Shown: positions 43,552-51,989, counted from the stretch's first letter. The stretch is DNA of 64,000 bases from Neisseria mucosa (GCA_003028315.1 CP028150.1:1488001-1552000); one strand, 5' to 3'. The notes: a model not told the origin generated them from the letters alone. A program made the numbers and translations.

Positions 43552-44058
43552 TTAAGCGTTCAGCAAACTTTCATCCAGCGTCAGCTCTTCGTTTTTGTTC
43601 ACCGCCACTTTGCGCGTCAGGACGTTTTGCGCGATTTCCTGCGCTTCGGCAAGCGAGTGCATCAGATAAGTGCCGCATTGGTATTCGTTCAACTCGGGGA
43701 TTTTGCTTTGGTCTTTGACATTGACGACATCCCGCATCGAAGCGAGCCATGCGTCGGCGACCTGCTGCTCGTCGGGCGTGCCGATGAGGCTCATGTAGAA
43801 ACCGGTGCGGCAGCCCATCGGGGAAATGTCGATGATTTCGACGCCGTTGCCGTTCAAGTGGTCGCGCATAAAGCCTGCGAACAAATGCTCCAGCGTGTGG
43901 ATGCCTTTTTCGGATAGGATTTCTTTGTTGGGAACGCAAAAGCGCAGATCGAATACGGTAATGGTGTCGCCTTTGGGCGTGGTCATGGTTTTCGCCACAC
44001 GCACGGCGGGGGCGTGCATACGGGTGTGGTCGACTTTGAAACTGTCTAACAGGGGCAT
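43552..44058 (-). CDS. luxS: S-ribosylhomocysteine lyase
   Basis: Cleaves S-ribosylhomocysteine to homocysteine and DPD, the AI-2 precursor, in the activated methyl cycle. 168 residues with the metal ligands His54 and His58 and base Glu57 in HTLEHLFAG, the catalytic Cys83 in MGCRTGFYM, and the third metal ligand Cys128 in YQCGTYLMH. It is followed by nothing on its strand but the hairpin; the upstream neighbour ends 21 bases away and may be cotranscribed. Confidence 0.97.
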   Translation of the reverse strand: MPLLDSFKVDHTRMHAPAVRVAKTMTTPKGDTITVFDLRFCVPNKEILSEKGIHTLEHLFAGFMRDHLNGNGVEIIDISPMGCRTGFYMSLIGTPDEQQVADAWLASMRDVVNVKDQSKIPELNEYQCGTYLMHSLAEAQEIAQNVLTRKVAVNKNEELTLDESLLNA

Positions 44059-44079
44059 TTTGTTATCCTTTTGAGTGGT

Positions 44080-44499
44080 TTATGTAGGTTTTCGGGATAG
44101 GATTTTGTCCAGCAATTCATCGTCCAAGACGCGGTTTTCGACTTTCACCCATTCGCCGTCTGCTTCAGGGAAGCCGTTGCGGCAATATCCTGCCTGCTCG
44201 ACAAAATCATAGACGGCATGGATGTAGCCGTTGATGCACAATGCGGCTATGGTGCAGGCATCATCCCATAAGATCAAGACATGATTGGGGATATGTTTGT
44301 CGGATACATCTTCGACATTGTAGATATGCAAGGCATCCAAAATCCCATCTTGCGAGGCGGCATAGAAGTAGCCCGTGTCGCCGTCGTCTTCAAAGACGAC
44401 GCCATAAGGGATATGTTCGAAAAATGATTCTAAAACTTCGGGCGTGCCGACAGTAAAATTTTCGATTTCGGCAGTCCGATACAGGGGTAATTGTGCCAT
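44080..44499 (-). CDS. DUF2251-like hypothetical protein
   Basis: 139 residues, acidic and soluble, no signal peptide. TPEVLESFFEHIPYGVVFEDDGDTGYFYAASQ and ILDALHIYNVEDVSDKHIPNHVLILWDDACTIAALCINGYIHAVYDFVEQAGYCRNGFP look like the uncharacterised DUF2251 family (recalled, moderate certainty). It lies 21 bases before luxS and 32 bases after cyaY, all on the minus strand, so the three may form an operon. Confidence 0.7.
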   Translation of the reverse strand: MAQLPLYRTAEIENFTVGTPEVLESFFEHIPYGVVFEDDGDTGYFYAASQDGILDALHIYNVEDVSDKHIPNHVLILWDDACTIAALCINGYIHAVYDFVEQAGYCRNGFPEADGEWVKVENRVLDDELLDKILSRKPT

Positions 44500-44531
44500 T
44501 GGGTAACGCTCTCTTTGTGGGAATACTCAAA

Positions 44532-44855
44532 TTACAATTCGGCAATTTCCACCGCTTCGCCCGAAGCCGCGCTCAGGGCTTCGTTCAAAACATCGTAGAA
44601 ATCCCGTCCGTCGCGCGTTGCCAGCCATTTGCCGTTTTGCTCGGCGAAATGGTAGCCGCCGCTTTTTGCGGCAATCCACAATTCTTGGTTTGGCGTGTGG
44701 CGGTTGACGATGATTTGCGTGCCGTCTGCCGCTTCGATGGTCAGGACGTTTCCGGCAAACTGGCAGTCGAAATCCCAGCCGTTTTCGTCGATTTGGTCTT
44801 CGATATGTTCGAACAATTCTTCGCTCATGCGGATGAATTCGCTTTCGGTCATCAT
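44532..44855 (-). CDS. cyaY: Iron-sulfur cluster assembly protein CyaY (frataxin homologue)
   Basis: 107 residues with the frataxin alpha-beta sandwich: an acidic first helix (SEFIRMSEELFEHIEDQIDENGWDFDCQF) that binds iron and IscS, then LTIEAADGTQIIVNRHTPNQELWIAAKSGGYHF. CyaY modulates cysteine desulfurase activity. It is divergent from lptM-lysA, the same arrangement as cyaY-lptM in enteric bacteria. Confidence 0.95.
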   Translation of the reverse strand: MMTESEFIRMSEELFEHIEDQIDENGWDFDCQFAGNVLTIEAADGTQIIVNRHTPNQELWIAAKSGGYHFAEQNGKWLATRDGRDFYDVLNEALSAASGEAVEIAEL

Positions 44856-44925
44856 GGCTTTTTGTGTGTTTTTTGTTTAAGATACCGAATCTTGCCACAT
44901 TCGCGCTTATGAAGGAAGTTTACCG

Positions 44926-45096
44926 ATGAAATACGGCGTATTTTTTGCTGCGGCAACCGCCCTCCTGCTTTCAGCCTGCGGTTACAAAGGCGACCTCTAT
45001 CTGCCCAAAGAAGGCGACAAGGCGCGTTTCGGCGTGGTCCAAACCGGCCTGAAAATCCATTCTTCCAAAGAACCTACCAATCAAACCAACGATTAA
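44926..45096 (+). CDS. lptM: LPS-assembly lipoprotein LptM (YifL-like)
   Basis: A 56-residue lipoprotein. Its lipobox LLLSAC makes Cys18 the acylated residue, followed directly by the family signature CGYKGDLYLP (LptM: C-G-x-K-G-x-L-Y-x-P). In E. coli LptM inserts into the LptD-LptE translocon and helps disulfide maturation of LptD. A GAAGGAAG site precedes the start. It is 11 bases upstream of lysA and surely cotranscribed. Confidence 0.88.
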   Translation: MKYGVFFAAATALLLSACGYKGDLYLPKEGDKARFGVVQTGLKIHSSKEPTNQTND

Positions 45097-45107
45097 GCCT
45101 CACCAAC

Positions 45108-46328
45108 ATGACCCTGCATTGCGAACAAGTCCCCTATTCCCGCCTTGCCGAAGAATTCGGCACGCCGCTTTATGTGTACAGCCAATCCGCGCTGACCGAA
45201 GCATTTGAAAACTACCAAACCGCGTTTGCCGCGCTTTCCCCGCTCGTCTGCTACGCAGTCAAGGCAAACGGTAATCTGAGCATCATCAAACACTTCGCCT
45301 CGTTGGGCAGCGGTTTCGACATCGTCTCCGGCGGCGAATTGGCGCGCGTTTTGGCGGCGGGCGGCGACGCGGCGAAAACCATATTTTCAGGCGTGGGCAA
45401 AAGCGAGGCGGAAATCGAGTTCGCGCTGCATGCCGGCGTGAAATGCTTCAATATGGAAAGCATCCCCGAAATCGACCGCATTCAAAAGGTTGCCGAACGC
45501 TTGGGCAAAACCGCATCCGTCTCCCTGCGCGTCAACCCCGATGTCGATGCCAAAACCCATCCCTACATCTCCACTGGTCTGAAAGCCAACAAATTCGGCA
45601 TCGCCTACGCCGACGCGCTCGAAGCCTACCGCCACGCCGCCCGCCAAAGCCACCTCAAAATCATCGGCATCGACTGCCACATCGGTTCGCAGCTGACCGA
45701 CCTCAGCCCGCTGATCGAAGCCTGCGAGCGCATTTTGATTTTGGTGGATCAGTTGGCTGATGAAGGCATCGTTTTAGAACATCTGGACTTAGGCGGCGGC
45801 GTCGGCATCGTTTATCAAGACGAAACCGTCCCCGATTTGGGCGCGTACGCCCAAGCGGTTCAAAAACTGATCGGCACACGTCGTCTGAAACTGATCCTCG
45901 AACCCGGCCGCAGCTTGGTTGGCAACGCAGGCTCGCTGCTCGCGCGCGTCGAGTTCGTCAAACACGGCGAAGAGAAAAACTTCGTCATGGTCGATGCCGC
46001 CATGAACGACCTCATGCGTCCCGCCCTGTATGACGCCTATCACCATATCGAAACGGTAGAACCAAAAAATATCCCGCCGCTGACCGCCGACATCGTCGGC
46101 CCGATTTGCGAAACCGGCGACTTCCTCGGCAAAGACCGTACCCTTGCCTGCGAAGAAGGCGATTTGCTGGTTATCCGCAGCACAGGCGCATACGGTGCCA
46201 GCATGGCAAGCAATTACAACACGCGCAACCGGGCGGCGGAAGTCTTAGTGGACGGCAACGAATACCGGCTTATCCGCCGCCGCGAAACCTTAGAACAGCA
46301 AATGGCAAACGAAATGGCTTGTTTGTAA
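45108..46328 (+). CDS. lysA: Diaminopimelate decarboxylase
   Basis: PLP enzyme that makes L-lysine from meso-diaminopimelate. 406 residues: alanine-racemase-type barrel with the PLP lysine at Lys52 (CYAVKANGN), GSGFDIVSGGELARVLAAGGD, phosphate-binding LDLGGGVGIVY and EPGRSLVGNAG, and the C-terminal barrel with the CETGD motif (PICETGDFLGKDR) that donates a cysteine to the neighbouring active site. A DUS is read as TRRLKLILEPG. Downstream of lptM, as in several proteobacteria. Confidence 0.96.
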   Translation: MTLHCEQVPYSRLAEEFGTPLYVYSQSALTEAFENYQTAFAALSPLVCYAVKANGNLSIIKHFASLGSGFDIVSGGELARVLAAGGDAAKTIFSGVGKSEAEIEFALHAGVKCFNMESIPEIDRIQKVAERLGKTASVSLRVNPDVDAKTHPYISTGLKANKFGIAYADALEAYRHAARQSHLKIIGIDCHIGSQLTDLSPLIEACERILILVDQLADEGIVLEHLDLGGGVGIVYQDETVPDLGAYAQAVQKLIGTRRLKLILEPGRSLVGNAGSLLARVEFVKHGEEKNFVMVDAAMNDLMRPALYDAYHHIETVEPKNIPPLTADIVGPICETGDFLGKDRTLACEEGDLLVIRSTGAYGASMASNYNTRNRAAEVLVDGNEYRLIRRRETLEQQMANEMACL

Positions 46329-46375
46329 CATCCCGTCCGTTTTCAGACGACCTGCCCTATAATTGAGAATACTTC

Positions 46376-46915
46376 ATGAAAATCATCGATACCACCCTAC
46401 CCGAAGTCAAACTTTTAGAACCGCAAGTCTTCGGCGACGCGCGCGGCTTCTTTATGGAAACTTTCCGCGACGAATGGTTTAAAGCTAACGTCTGCGACCG
46501 CACCTTCGTGCAGGAAAACCATTCCAAATCAGGCAAAGGCGTATTGCGCGGCCTGCATTACCAAACCGAAAACACGCAAGGCAAACTCGTGCGCGTCGTC
46601 GTCGGCGAAGTGTTTGACGTTGCCATCGATATGCGTAAAGACTCGCCGACTTTCGGCAAATGGGCTGGCGAAATCCTGTCGGCAGAAAACAAACGCCAAC
46701 TGTGGGTACCTGAAGGTTTCGCACACGGTTTTTACGTTTTGAGCGATGAAGCCGAATTCGTTTACAAATGCACGGACTATTACAACCCGAAAGCCGAACA
46801 TTCGCTGATTTGGAACGACCCGACCGTCGGCATCGAATGGCCGTTGCAAGGGGAACCCAACCTGTCGCCCAAAGACTTGGCAGGTAAAATTTTGGCTGAA
46901 GCAGTTACGTTCTAA
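46376..46915 (+). CDS. rfbC: dTDP-4-dehydrorhamnose 3,5-epimerase
   Basis: Third enzyme of dTDP-L-rhamnose synthesis. 179 residues of cupin fold: DARGFFMETFRDEWF, VQENHSKSGKGVLRGLHYQ with the catalytic histidine, DVAIDMRKDSPTFGKW with its aspartate partner, and VPEGFAHGFYVLSDEAEFVYKCTDYYNP with the tyrosine. rfbA, rfbB and rfbD are not in this window, so the pathway must be completed elsewhere, or this is a duplicate copy. Confidence 0.94.
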   Translation: MKIIDTTLPEVKLLEPQVFGDARGFFMETFRDEWFKANVCDRTFVQENHSKSGKGVLRGLHYQTENTQGKLVRVVVGEVFDVAIDMRKDSPTFGKWAGEILSAENKRQLWVPEGFAHGFYVLSDEAEFVYKCTDYYNPKAEHSLIWNDPTVGIEWPLQGEPNLSPKDLAGKILAEAVTF

Positions 46916-46943
46916 ATTACCGTCGTCAAATCCGTCAAAAACG

Positions 46944-46989
46944 CAAGGTCGTCTGAAAACTTGAGATAAGGTTTTCAGACGACCTTTTT
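46944..46989 (+). terminator. Inverted DUS hairpin downstream of rfbC
   Basis: DUS pair with following TTTTTC, 29 bases after the rfbC stop. Confidence 0.75.
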
Positions 46990-46992
46990 CAG

Positions 46993-47250
46993 TTACGGCA
47001 ACCTGATTCCTTCCACTGTCCTGCGGGGAAAGTTAGGATGGTGTGGCGGGGTGGAGGATATACGGCATAAAGGGCAAGAGCCACCCTCTCCCCAACCCTC
47101 TCCCGCCAGACGGGAGAGGGAGCGAATTCTCGTGGGCAAAGCCCAGGTTACAGTTACACCACAAATCAACACAACAACTCCCGCTATGGGCTTTCCACCA
47201 GCTTTGGGCGTTGCCCGACAGTGTAGCGTGGGCTTTACCCGCGAATCCTG
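46993..47250. repeat. Intergenic repeat, copy A
   Basis: About 260 bases that recur, diverged, at 47341-47600. It contains a strong hairpin (CCCTCTCCC...GGGAGAGGG near 47092-47131), TACGGCATAAAGGGC, and GTGTAGCGTGGGCTTTACCCGCGAATCCTG. No coding potential. Confidence 0.75.
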
Positions 47251-47291
47251 TCGTATTGAAGCGATAGTGAATTTAAAGTATTAGAACACAA

Positions 47292-47336
47292 TGAGATCGT
47301 CTGAAAAACTCCAAACAGGATTTTTAGACGACTTTT
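47292..47336. repeat. Degenerate inverted DUS pair between repeat copies
   Basis: GATCGTCTGAAAAA and its partner TTTTTAGACGACTTTT keep the stem, but both arms carry changes from the DUS consensus. Confidence 0.6.
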
Positions 47337-47340
47337 CCAC

Positions 47341-47600
47341 TACGGCAACCTTATCCCTTCCCCTGTCTGGCGGGGGAAGGTTAGGATGGGGTGGCTTGCA
47401 TATATACGGCATAAAGGGTAAGAACCACCCTCTCCACAACCCTCTCCCGCCGGACGGGAGAGGGGGAGAATTCTCGTGGGCAAAACCCACGCTACGATTG
47501 TTATCCCTCAAATCAACACAAAAAATTCCGCTATGGGTTTTCTCCAACTTTAGGTGTTGCCCGACGGTGTAGCGTGGGCTTTGCCCGCGAATCCTGCTGT
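47341..47600. repeat. Intergenic repeat, copy B
   Basis: The diverged second copy of 46993-47250 in direct orientation, including the CCCTCTCCCGCCGGACGGGAGAGGG hairpin segment (47440-47465). The two copies share order and spacing of all sub-blocks, which implies a tandem duplication. Confidence 0.75.
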
Positions 47601-47666
47601 TTTTTTTAGATATTTCGTCATGTTTCTTTTCTGTCGGACGAAACAGCCGATTCATCAGCCGCCGTC

Positions 47667-47763
47667 ATTCCCGCGCAGGCGGGAATCCAGACTCCAAAAG
47701 GCCGCTGCAATTTTTAAAGATTTCCATAGCTTCCAAAACCTAGATTCCCGCCTGCGCGGGAAT
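47667..47763. repeat. dRS3 pair flanking a short RS unit (neisserial intergenic mosaic element)
   Basis: Two 20-bp dRS3 units, ATTCCC-N8-GGGAAT at 47667-47686 and 47744-47763, enclose 57 bases. The N8 cores (GCGCAGGC and GCCTGCGC) are complementary, so the two units are inverted copies. Confidence 0.88.
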
Positions 47764-47797
47764 GACGAAGCCGGTATTTTCCATTTGCATCTGCTAA

Positions 47798-47844
47798 AGA
47801 GGTCGTCTGAAAATCCCCAAACAGGTTTTTTCAGACGGCCTCTT
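47798..47844 (-). terminator. Inverted DUS hairpin downstream of the SulP gene
   Basis: The left arm carries the local dialect (GGTCGTCTGAAA); the right arm reads TTCAGACGGCCT, i.e. the GCCGTCTGAA core of meningococcus/gonococcus. It is the only such arm noticed in the window. Confidence 0.7.
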
Positions 47845-47872
47845 TCTTTTCCTACTCATTCCAACCCGACTT

Positions 47873-49438
47873 CTAAATACTCGCGCTGTGCCCTACCCGC
47901 ACATGGCTGTGGTGGTTGCGGCCTTCGTGGTCGTAGTCGGATTTGAAGCCTTTGAGCACGACATCTATGTCGTTTTCTTTGGCGAAGACGTTGGCGAAGT
48001 CTTCAATCAGTTCCAATACGTCGCCGGCGATGTAGGACGAACGTTCGGCGTTAATGGTTACTTTCGAACCCGGACGGATGTTTTTCAGGGTTTTCTTGAT
48101 GGCGGCTTTGTTCAGGAACGAGACTTCTTCCGCCAGTTCCAAGCTGATTTCGTCGGCTTCGGCGAGTTCTTCGCGGCTGAGGTAGTAGGCGCGTTTCATG
48201 TTGCCCTGAAGGATGAAGATAATGCTGATGGCGAGCCCGATGCCGACGCCTTTGAGCAGGTCGAGCGCGATGACGGCGACGAGGGTGGCGGCAAAGGGGA
48301 TGAACTGGTACAGCCCTTTATGCCAGAAATGCAGGAGAGTGGCGGGTTTCGCCAGTTTGTAGCCCACCAGCAGCAAAACGGCGGCGAGGGTGGACAGGGG
48401 GATCATGTTGAGGATAAAGGGAATCGCCAAAACGCACACCAGCAACAGGACGCCGTGGATAACGGCAGACAGTTTGTGCGTCGCGCCTGCATTGGCGTTG
48501 GCGGACGAGCGCACGACGACGGAGGTGATGGGCAGGCCGCCGATGAGCGAGCTGACGATGTTGCCTGCGCCCTGTGCGCGCAATTCGCGGTTGGTGTCGG
48601 TGATGCGGCGGCGGGTGTCGAGGCGGTCGGCGGCTTCGATGCAGAGCAGGGTTTCAATCGAGGCGACGATGGCGATGGTGATGCCGGTCATCCAGACGTA
48701 GCTGTTGCCGAAACCTGAAAAGTTGGGCAGCGTGAGCATAGCTGCGGCTTCGCGCCATGTGTCGGGGACGGGCAGTTGGACGAGTTGTCCGGCGGGAATG
48801 GCAAGGCTGCTGCCGCTGGCGATAAACCATTGGTTCATCAGTATCCCCGCACCCACGGCAACCAGCGCGGCGGGCAGGGCTTTGATGTTTTTCAGCGCGG
48901 GGATTTTGTCCCATACGATTAGGATCGCCATCGACACGCCTGCTACCAAAAGGGAGCCTGTGTGGATGTCGGCGAACAGGGCGGCGGGGTTGGCGAGGCT
49001 GCCGCTGCTGCCCAAGGCAAACGGAATCTGTTTCATGATGATAATCACGCCGATGCCCGCCAACATGCCTTCGATAACGGACACGGGGATATATTCGGCA
49101 AGGCTGCCGGCGCGGATGAAGCCGAGCAAAAGCTGGATGGCGCCGGCGATTAAGCCCGCGCACAGAAACAGCTCGAACGAACCGAGTTCGGTAATCGCGG
49201 CAAGGATAATCGCCGCCAAGCCCGCGGCGGGGCCGGACACGCTGATGTGCGAGGTGCTGAGGGAACCGATGACGATGCCGCCGACGATGCCCGCCAACAC
49301 GCCGGACAACGGCGGCGCGCCGGAAGCGAGCGCGATGCCGAGGCACAACGGCAGGGCGACGAGGAAGACGACTAGCCCGGAAGCGAAATTGGACTTAAAC
49401 AGGCTGCCCAAAGGCTGTTTTTTCTGATGGGGTTTCAT
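47873..49438 (-). CDS. SulP-family anion transporter, probable bicarbonate carrier
   Basis: 521 residues from the ATG at 49438. The SulP membrane domain is clear: SNFASGLVVFLVALPLCLGIALASGAPPLSGVLAGIVGGIVIGSLSTSHISVSGPAAGLAAI, GSFELFLCAGLIAGAIQLLLG, and ASIETLLCIEAADRLDTRRRITDTNRELRAQGAGNIVSSLIGGLPITSVVVRSSANANAGA. A short STAS-like end (VTINAERSSYIAGDVLELIEDFANVF) and a histidine-containing tail follow. The adjacent carbonic anhydrase, upstream on the same strand, suggests bicarbonate as the substrate rather than sulfate; this is inferred from context only. Confidence 0.88.
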   Translation of the reverse strand: MKPHQKKQPLGSLFKSNFASGLVVFLVALPLCLGIALASGAPPLSGVLAGIVGGIVIGSLSTSHISVSGPAAGLAAIILAAITELGSFELFLCAGLIAGAIQLLLGFIRAGSLAEYIPVSVIEGMLAGIGVIIIMKQIPFALGSSGSLANPAALFADIHTGSLLVAGVSMAILIVWDKIPALKNIKALPAALVAVGAGILMNQWFIASGSSLAIPAGQLVQLPVPDTWREAAAMLTLPNFSGFGNSYVWMTGITIAIVASIETLLCIEAADRLDTRRRITDTNRELRAQGAGNIVSSLIGGLPITSVVVRSSANANAGATHKLSAVIHGVLLLVCVLAIPFILNMIPLSTLAAVLLLVGYKLAKPATLLHFWHKGLYQFIPFAATLVAVIALDLLKGVGIGLAISIIFILQGNMKRAYYLSREELAEADEISLELAEEVSFLNKAAIKKTLKNIRPGSKVTINAERSSYIAGDVLELIEDFANVFAKENDIDVVLKGFKSDYDHEGRNHHSHVRVGHSASI

Positions 49439-49496
49439 GGTGAGGGGTACTCCTGATGTGTGTATGTTTTTGTATTTGATGGGATTGGGGCAAATC

Positions 49497-49549
49497 AAGG
49501 TCGTCTGAAAAATCAGGACGCTTGTTCAAACTGATTTTCAGACGACCTC
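49497..49549 (-). terminator. Inverted DUS hairpin between carbonic anhydrase and SulP genes
   Basis: The outer DUS arms extend through a second complementary segment (AAATCAG/CTGATTT), giving a longer stem. If it terminates efficiently, the SulP gene needs its own promoter. Confidence 0.65.
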
Positions 49550-49556
49550 CAAGCCA

Positions 49557-50231
49557 TCAACCCACTTTCTTGCGCGCGTTGACCACCCATTCGGAATCGG
49601 TGAGGTCGTAGATTTTCTGGATGTCGGCGAGGATGTTTTTGAAATCGATGTTTAAATCGATGAGGCGACCGGTGCGCAGGTCGAAGACCCAGCCGTGCAC
49701 GATCGGATAGCCGTCGAGCAGGTAGCGTTCCTGCACGCACGCCATTTTGATGACGTTGAGGCACTGTTCCTGCACGTTCAATTCGACCAGGCGGTCGTAG
49801 CGCAGGTGTTCGTCTTCGATTGCGTCCAGTTCTTCCTGATGCAGGCGGTACACGTCGCGGATGTTGCGCAGCCATGGATTCATCGCGCCCAAATCTTCGG
49901 GCAGCATCGCCGCTTTGATGCCGCCGCAGTTGTAGTGACCGCAGATGATGATGTGTTTGACTTTCAGATGCGAGACGGCGTATTCGATGGCAGAAGCGGC
50001 ATTCATGTCCAAACCGTGCACAAGGTTGGCAACGTTGCGGTGTACAAACACATCGCCCGGTTCAAACCCCATCAGCTCTTCCGCCGCGACGCGGCTGTCG
50101 GAGCAGCCGATGTAGAGGTATTCGGGATTTTGTCCGTCGGCGAGGTCTTTGAAGTAATCGGGGCATTGCTGCCTCTTCGTTTCCTGCCATTTGCGGTTGT
50201 TTTCAAAAATGACTTCGTATGATTGGCTCAT
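49557..50231 (-). CDS. can: Beta-class carbonic anhydrase
   Basis: Interconverts CO2 and bicarbonate. 224 residues; zinc ligands Cys43 (IGCSDSR), His100 and Cys103 (ICGHYNCGG), with the Asp45-Arg47 dyad. GDVFVHRNVANLV and AIEYAVSHLKVKHI are typical of the type seen in E. coli Can. It is transcribed towards the SulP gene, a pairing common in bacteria that scavenge inorganic carbon. Confidence 0.95.
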   Translation of the reverse strand: MSQSYEVIFENNRKWQETKRQQCPDYFKDLADGQNPEYLYIGCSDSRVAAEELMGFEPGDVFVHRNVANLVHGLDMNAASAIEYAVSHLKVKHIIICGHYNCGGIKAAMLPEDLGAMNPWLRNIRDVYRLHQEELDAIEDEHLRYDRLVELNVQEQCLNVIKMACVQERYLLDGYPIVHGWVFDLRTGRLIDLNIDFKNILADIQKIYDLTDSEWVVNARKKVG

Positions 50232-50612
50232 GCGGCTTCCTTTCTGCTTGATGTGTCGTCTGTTTTTTTGTTATCGCACCCTGTTTCGGATGCGGCCTCT
50301 GTAAGGGTTGCGCATTCTAGGAAGGCAAAATTAGAGAAAAATTAGCCATAAAATGCCGTATAAATATGTAAATTCGGCATTTTCAAGCAAAAGGTCGTCT
50401 GAAAACCCTTTTTCAACCCAATCAGACAAAAAAAGGAGAAACCGCAGTTTCTCCCTATCTTTCAAAAAATTAAATCGTCCTCATCCACGCGCCGCAGCCC
50501 CGTCCGAAAATCCTCCTGCTGTCTGCCATTTCCCCGCAATTTTCAGACGACCTCCTTACCAATCCTTACACTTTACGGCATAATGGCGGACTGTTTTTCC
50601 GAGGAGAATTTC
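50232..50612. other. Divergent intergenic region between carbonic anhydrase and the mtr-type permease
   Basis: 381 bases. A DUS at about 50391 and an opposed one at about 50538 are 150 bases apart, too far for a simple hairpin. Between them lies an independent intrinsic-terminator shape on the minus strand (50425-50454). Confidence 0.55.
50425..50454 (-). terminator. Orphan intrinsic terminator on the minus strand
   Basis: GGAGAAAC (50435-50442), CGCA loop, GTTTCTCC (50447-50454); on the minus strand the stem is followed by TTTTTTTTG. No minus-strand gene ends here: the next one starts at 50231. It could be an attenuator for the carbonic anhydrase transcript or the end of a small RNA. Confidence 0.6.
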
Positions 50613-51854
50613 ATGTCCGTCAAAACCCCGTCGCTATTCGGCGGCGCCATGATTATCGCCGGTACAGTCATCGGCGCAGGCATGCTTGCCAACCCGACCG
50701 CCACCTCCGGCGTCTGGTTCACAGGCTCGCTTATTGTGTTGCTCTACACTTGGTTTTCCATGCTTTCCAGCGGTCTGATGATCCTTGAAGTCAACACCCA
50801 CTATCCGCACGGCGCCAGCTTCGACACCATGGTCAAAGACCTGCTCGGCCCGACTTGGAACGCCATCAACGGCGTTGCCGTCGCCTTCGTTTTATATTTA
50901 CTTACCTACGCCTACATCTTCGTCGGCGGCGACTTGACCGCCAAAGGGCTGGGCAGCGCGGTAGGCGGCGACGTTTCGCTCACCGTCGGACAGCTTGTCT
51001 TCTTCGGCATCCTCGCCTTTTGCGTGTGGGCGTCGGCACGGCTGGTCGATCGCTTCACCAGCGTCCTCATCGGCGGCATGGTGCTGACCTTCATTTGGGC
51101 GACCGGCGGGCTGATTGCCGATGCCAAACTGCCCGTCCTCTTCGACACCCAAGCCCCCGCAGGCACGAGCTACTGGATTTACATCTCCGCCGCCCTGCCC
51201 GTCTGCCTCGCCTCCTTCGGCTTCCACGGCAACGTCTCCAGCCTGCTCAAATACTTCAAAGGCGATGCGCGCAAAGTCGCCAAATCCATTTGGGCAGGAA
51301 CGCTGATTGCGCTTGTGATTTACGTCCTGTGGCAAATCGCCATCCAAGGCAACCTGCCGCGCAGCGAGTTCGCCCCCGTGATTGCCGCCGAAGGGCAAGT
51401 CTCCGTCCTCATCGAAACACTGTCCAAATTCGCCCAAACCGGCAGCATGGACAAAGTGTTGACCCTCTTCTCCTACATGGCGATTGCCACTTCCTTCCTC
51501 GGCGTAACGCTCGGCCTCTTTGACTACATCGCCGACATCTTCAAATGGAACGACAGCGTGTCCGGCCGTACCAAAACCGCCGCCCTCACCTTCCTGCCGC
51601 CCCTGATTTTCTGTCTGTTGTATCCAACAGGCTTCGTTACCGCCATAGGCTACGTCGGTCTGGCGGCAACCATTTGGACCGGCATCATCCCCGCCATGCT
51701 GCTCTACCGTTCGCGCCAAAAATTCGGCGCAGGCAAAAACTACAAGGTTTACGGCGGATTCGGGCTGATGGTTTGGGTTTTCCTCTTCGGTGTCATCAAC
51801 ATCGCCGCGCAGGTATTGAGCCAGCTCGAACTCGTCCCCGTGTTCAAAGGCTGA
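50613..51854 (+). CDS. Aromatic amino acid permease, HAAAP family (Mtr/TyrP-like)
   Basis: A proton-coupled inner-membrane importer of tryptophan or tyrosine. 413 residues, about eleven spans. The first helix GGAMIIAGTVIGAGMLANPTATSGVWF is diagnostic; SSGLMILEVNTHYPHGASFDTMVKDLLG and PVCLASFGFHGNVSSLLKYFKGDARKVAKSIWAGTLIALVIYVLW follow the family. The start at 50613 has a GAGGAG site; an earlier ATG adds ten residues. Which aromatic amino acid is carried cannot be decided. Confidence 0.88.
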   Translation: MSVKTPSLFGGAMIIAGTVIGAGMLANPTATSGVWFTGSLIVLLYTWFSMLSSGLMILEVNTHYPHGASFDTMVKDLLGPTWNAINGVAVAFVLYLLTYAYIFVGGDLTAKGLGSAVGGDVSLTVGQLVFFGILAFCVWASARLVDRFTSVLIGGMVLTFIWATGGLIADAKLPVLFDTQAPAGTSYWIYISAALPVCLASFGFHGNVSSLLKYFKGDARKVAKSIWAGTLIALVIYVLWQIAIQGNLPRSEFAPVIAAEGQVSVLIETLSKFAQTGSMDKVLTLFSYMAIATSFLGVTLGLFDYIADIFKWNDSVSGRTKTAALTFLPPLIFCLLYPTGFVTAIGYVGLAATIWTGIIPAMLLYRSRQKFGAGKNYKVYGGFGLMVWVFLFGVINIAAQVLSQLELVPVFKG

Positions 51855-51871
51855 CAACCCAACCGCACAAG

Positions 51872-51914
51872 AGGTCGTCTGAAAACCCCATCAAAGGTTT
51901 TTTCAGACGACCTT
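51872..51914 (+). terminator. Inverted DUS hairpin downstream of the mtr-type permease
   Basis: DUS pair whose loop is T-rich on its 3' side, ending in CCTTTTCTAT; 18 bases after the stop codon. Confidence 0.75.
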
Positions 51915-51989
51915 TTCTATATTTTGCATAGACAGTATCAGCCCCTTAAAAATCCATTGCATTTTCACTCAATCCATTAACATTTAACC

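Noticed and set aside
47041..47284. 74- and 77-codon frames within repeat copy A
   Set aside because: The frames follow repeat hairpins and are not kept in copy B.
50353..50583. A 76-codon frame before the mtr-type permease
   Set aside because: It crosses two DUS copies and a terminator stem, and has no homology-like pattern.
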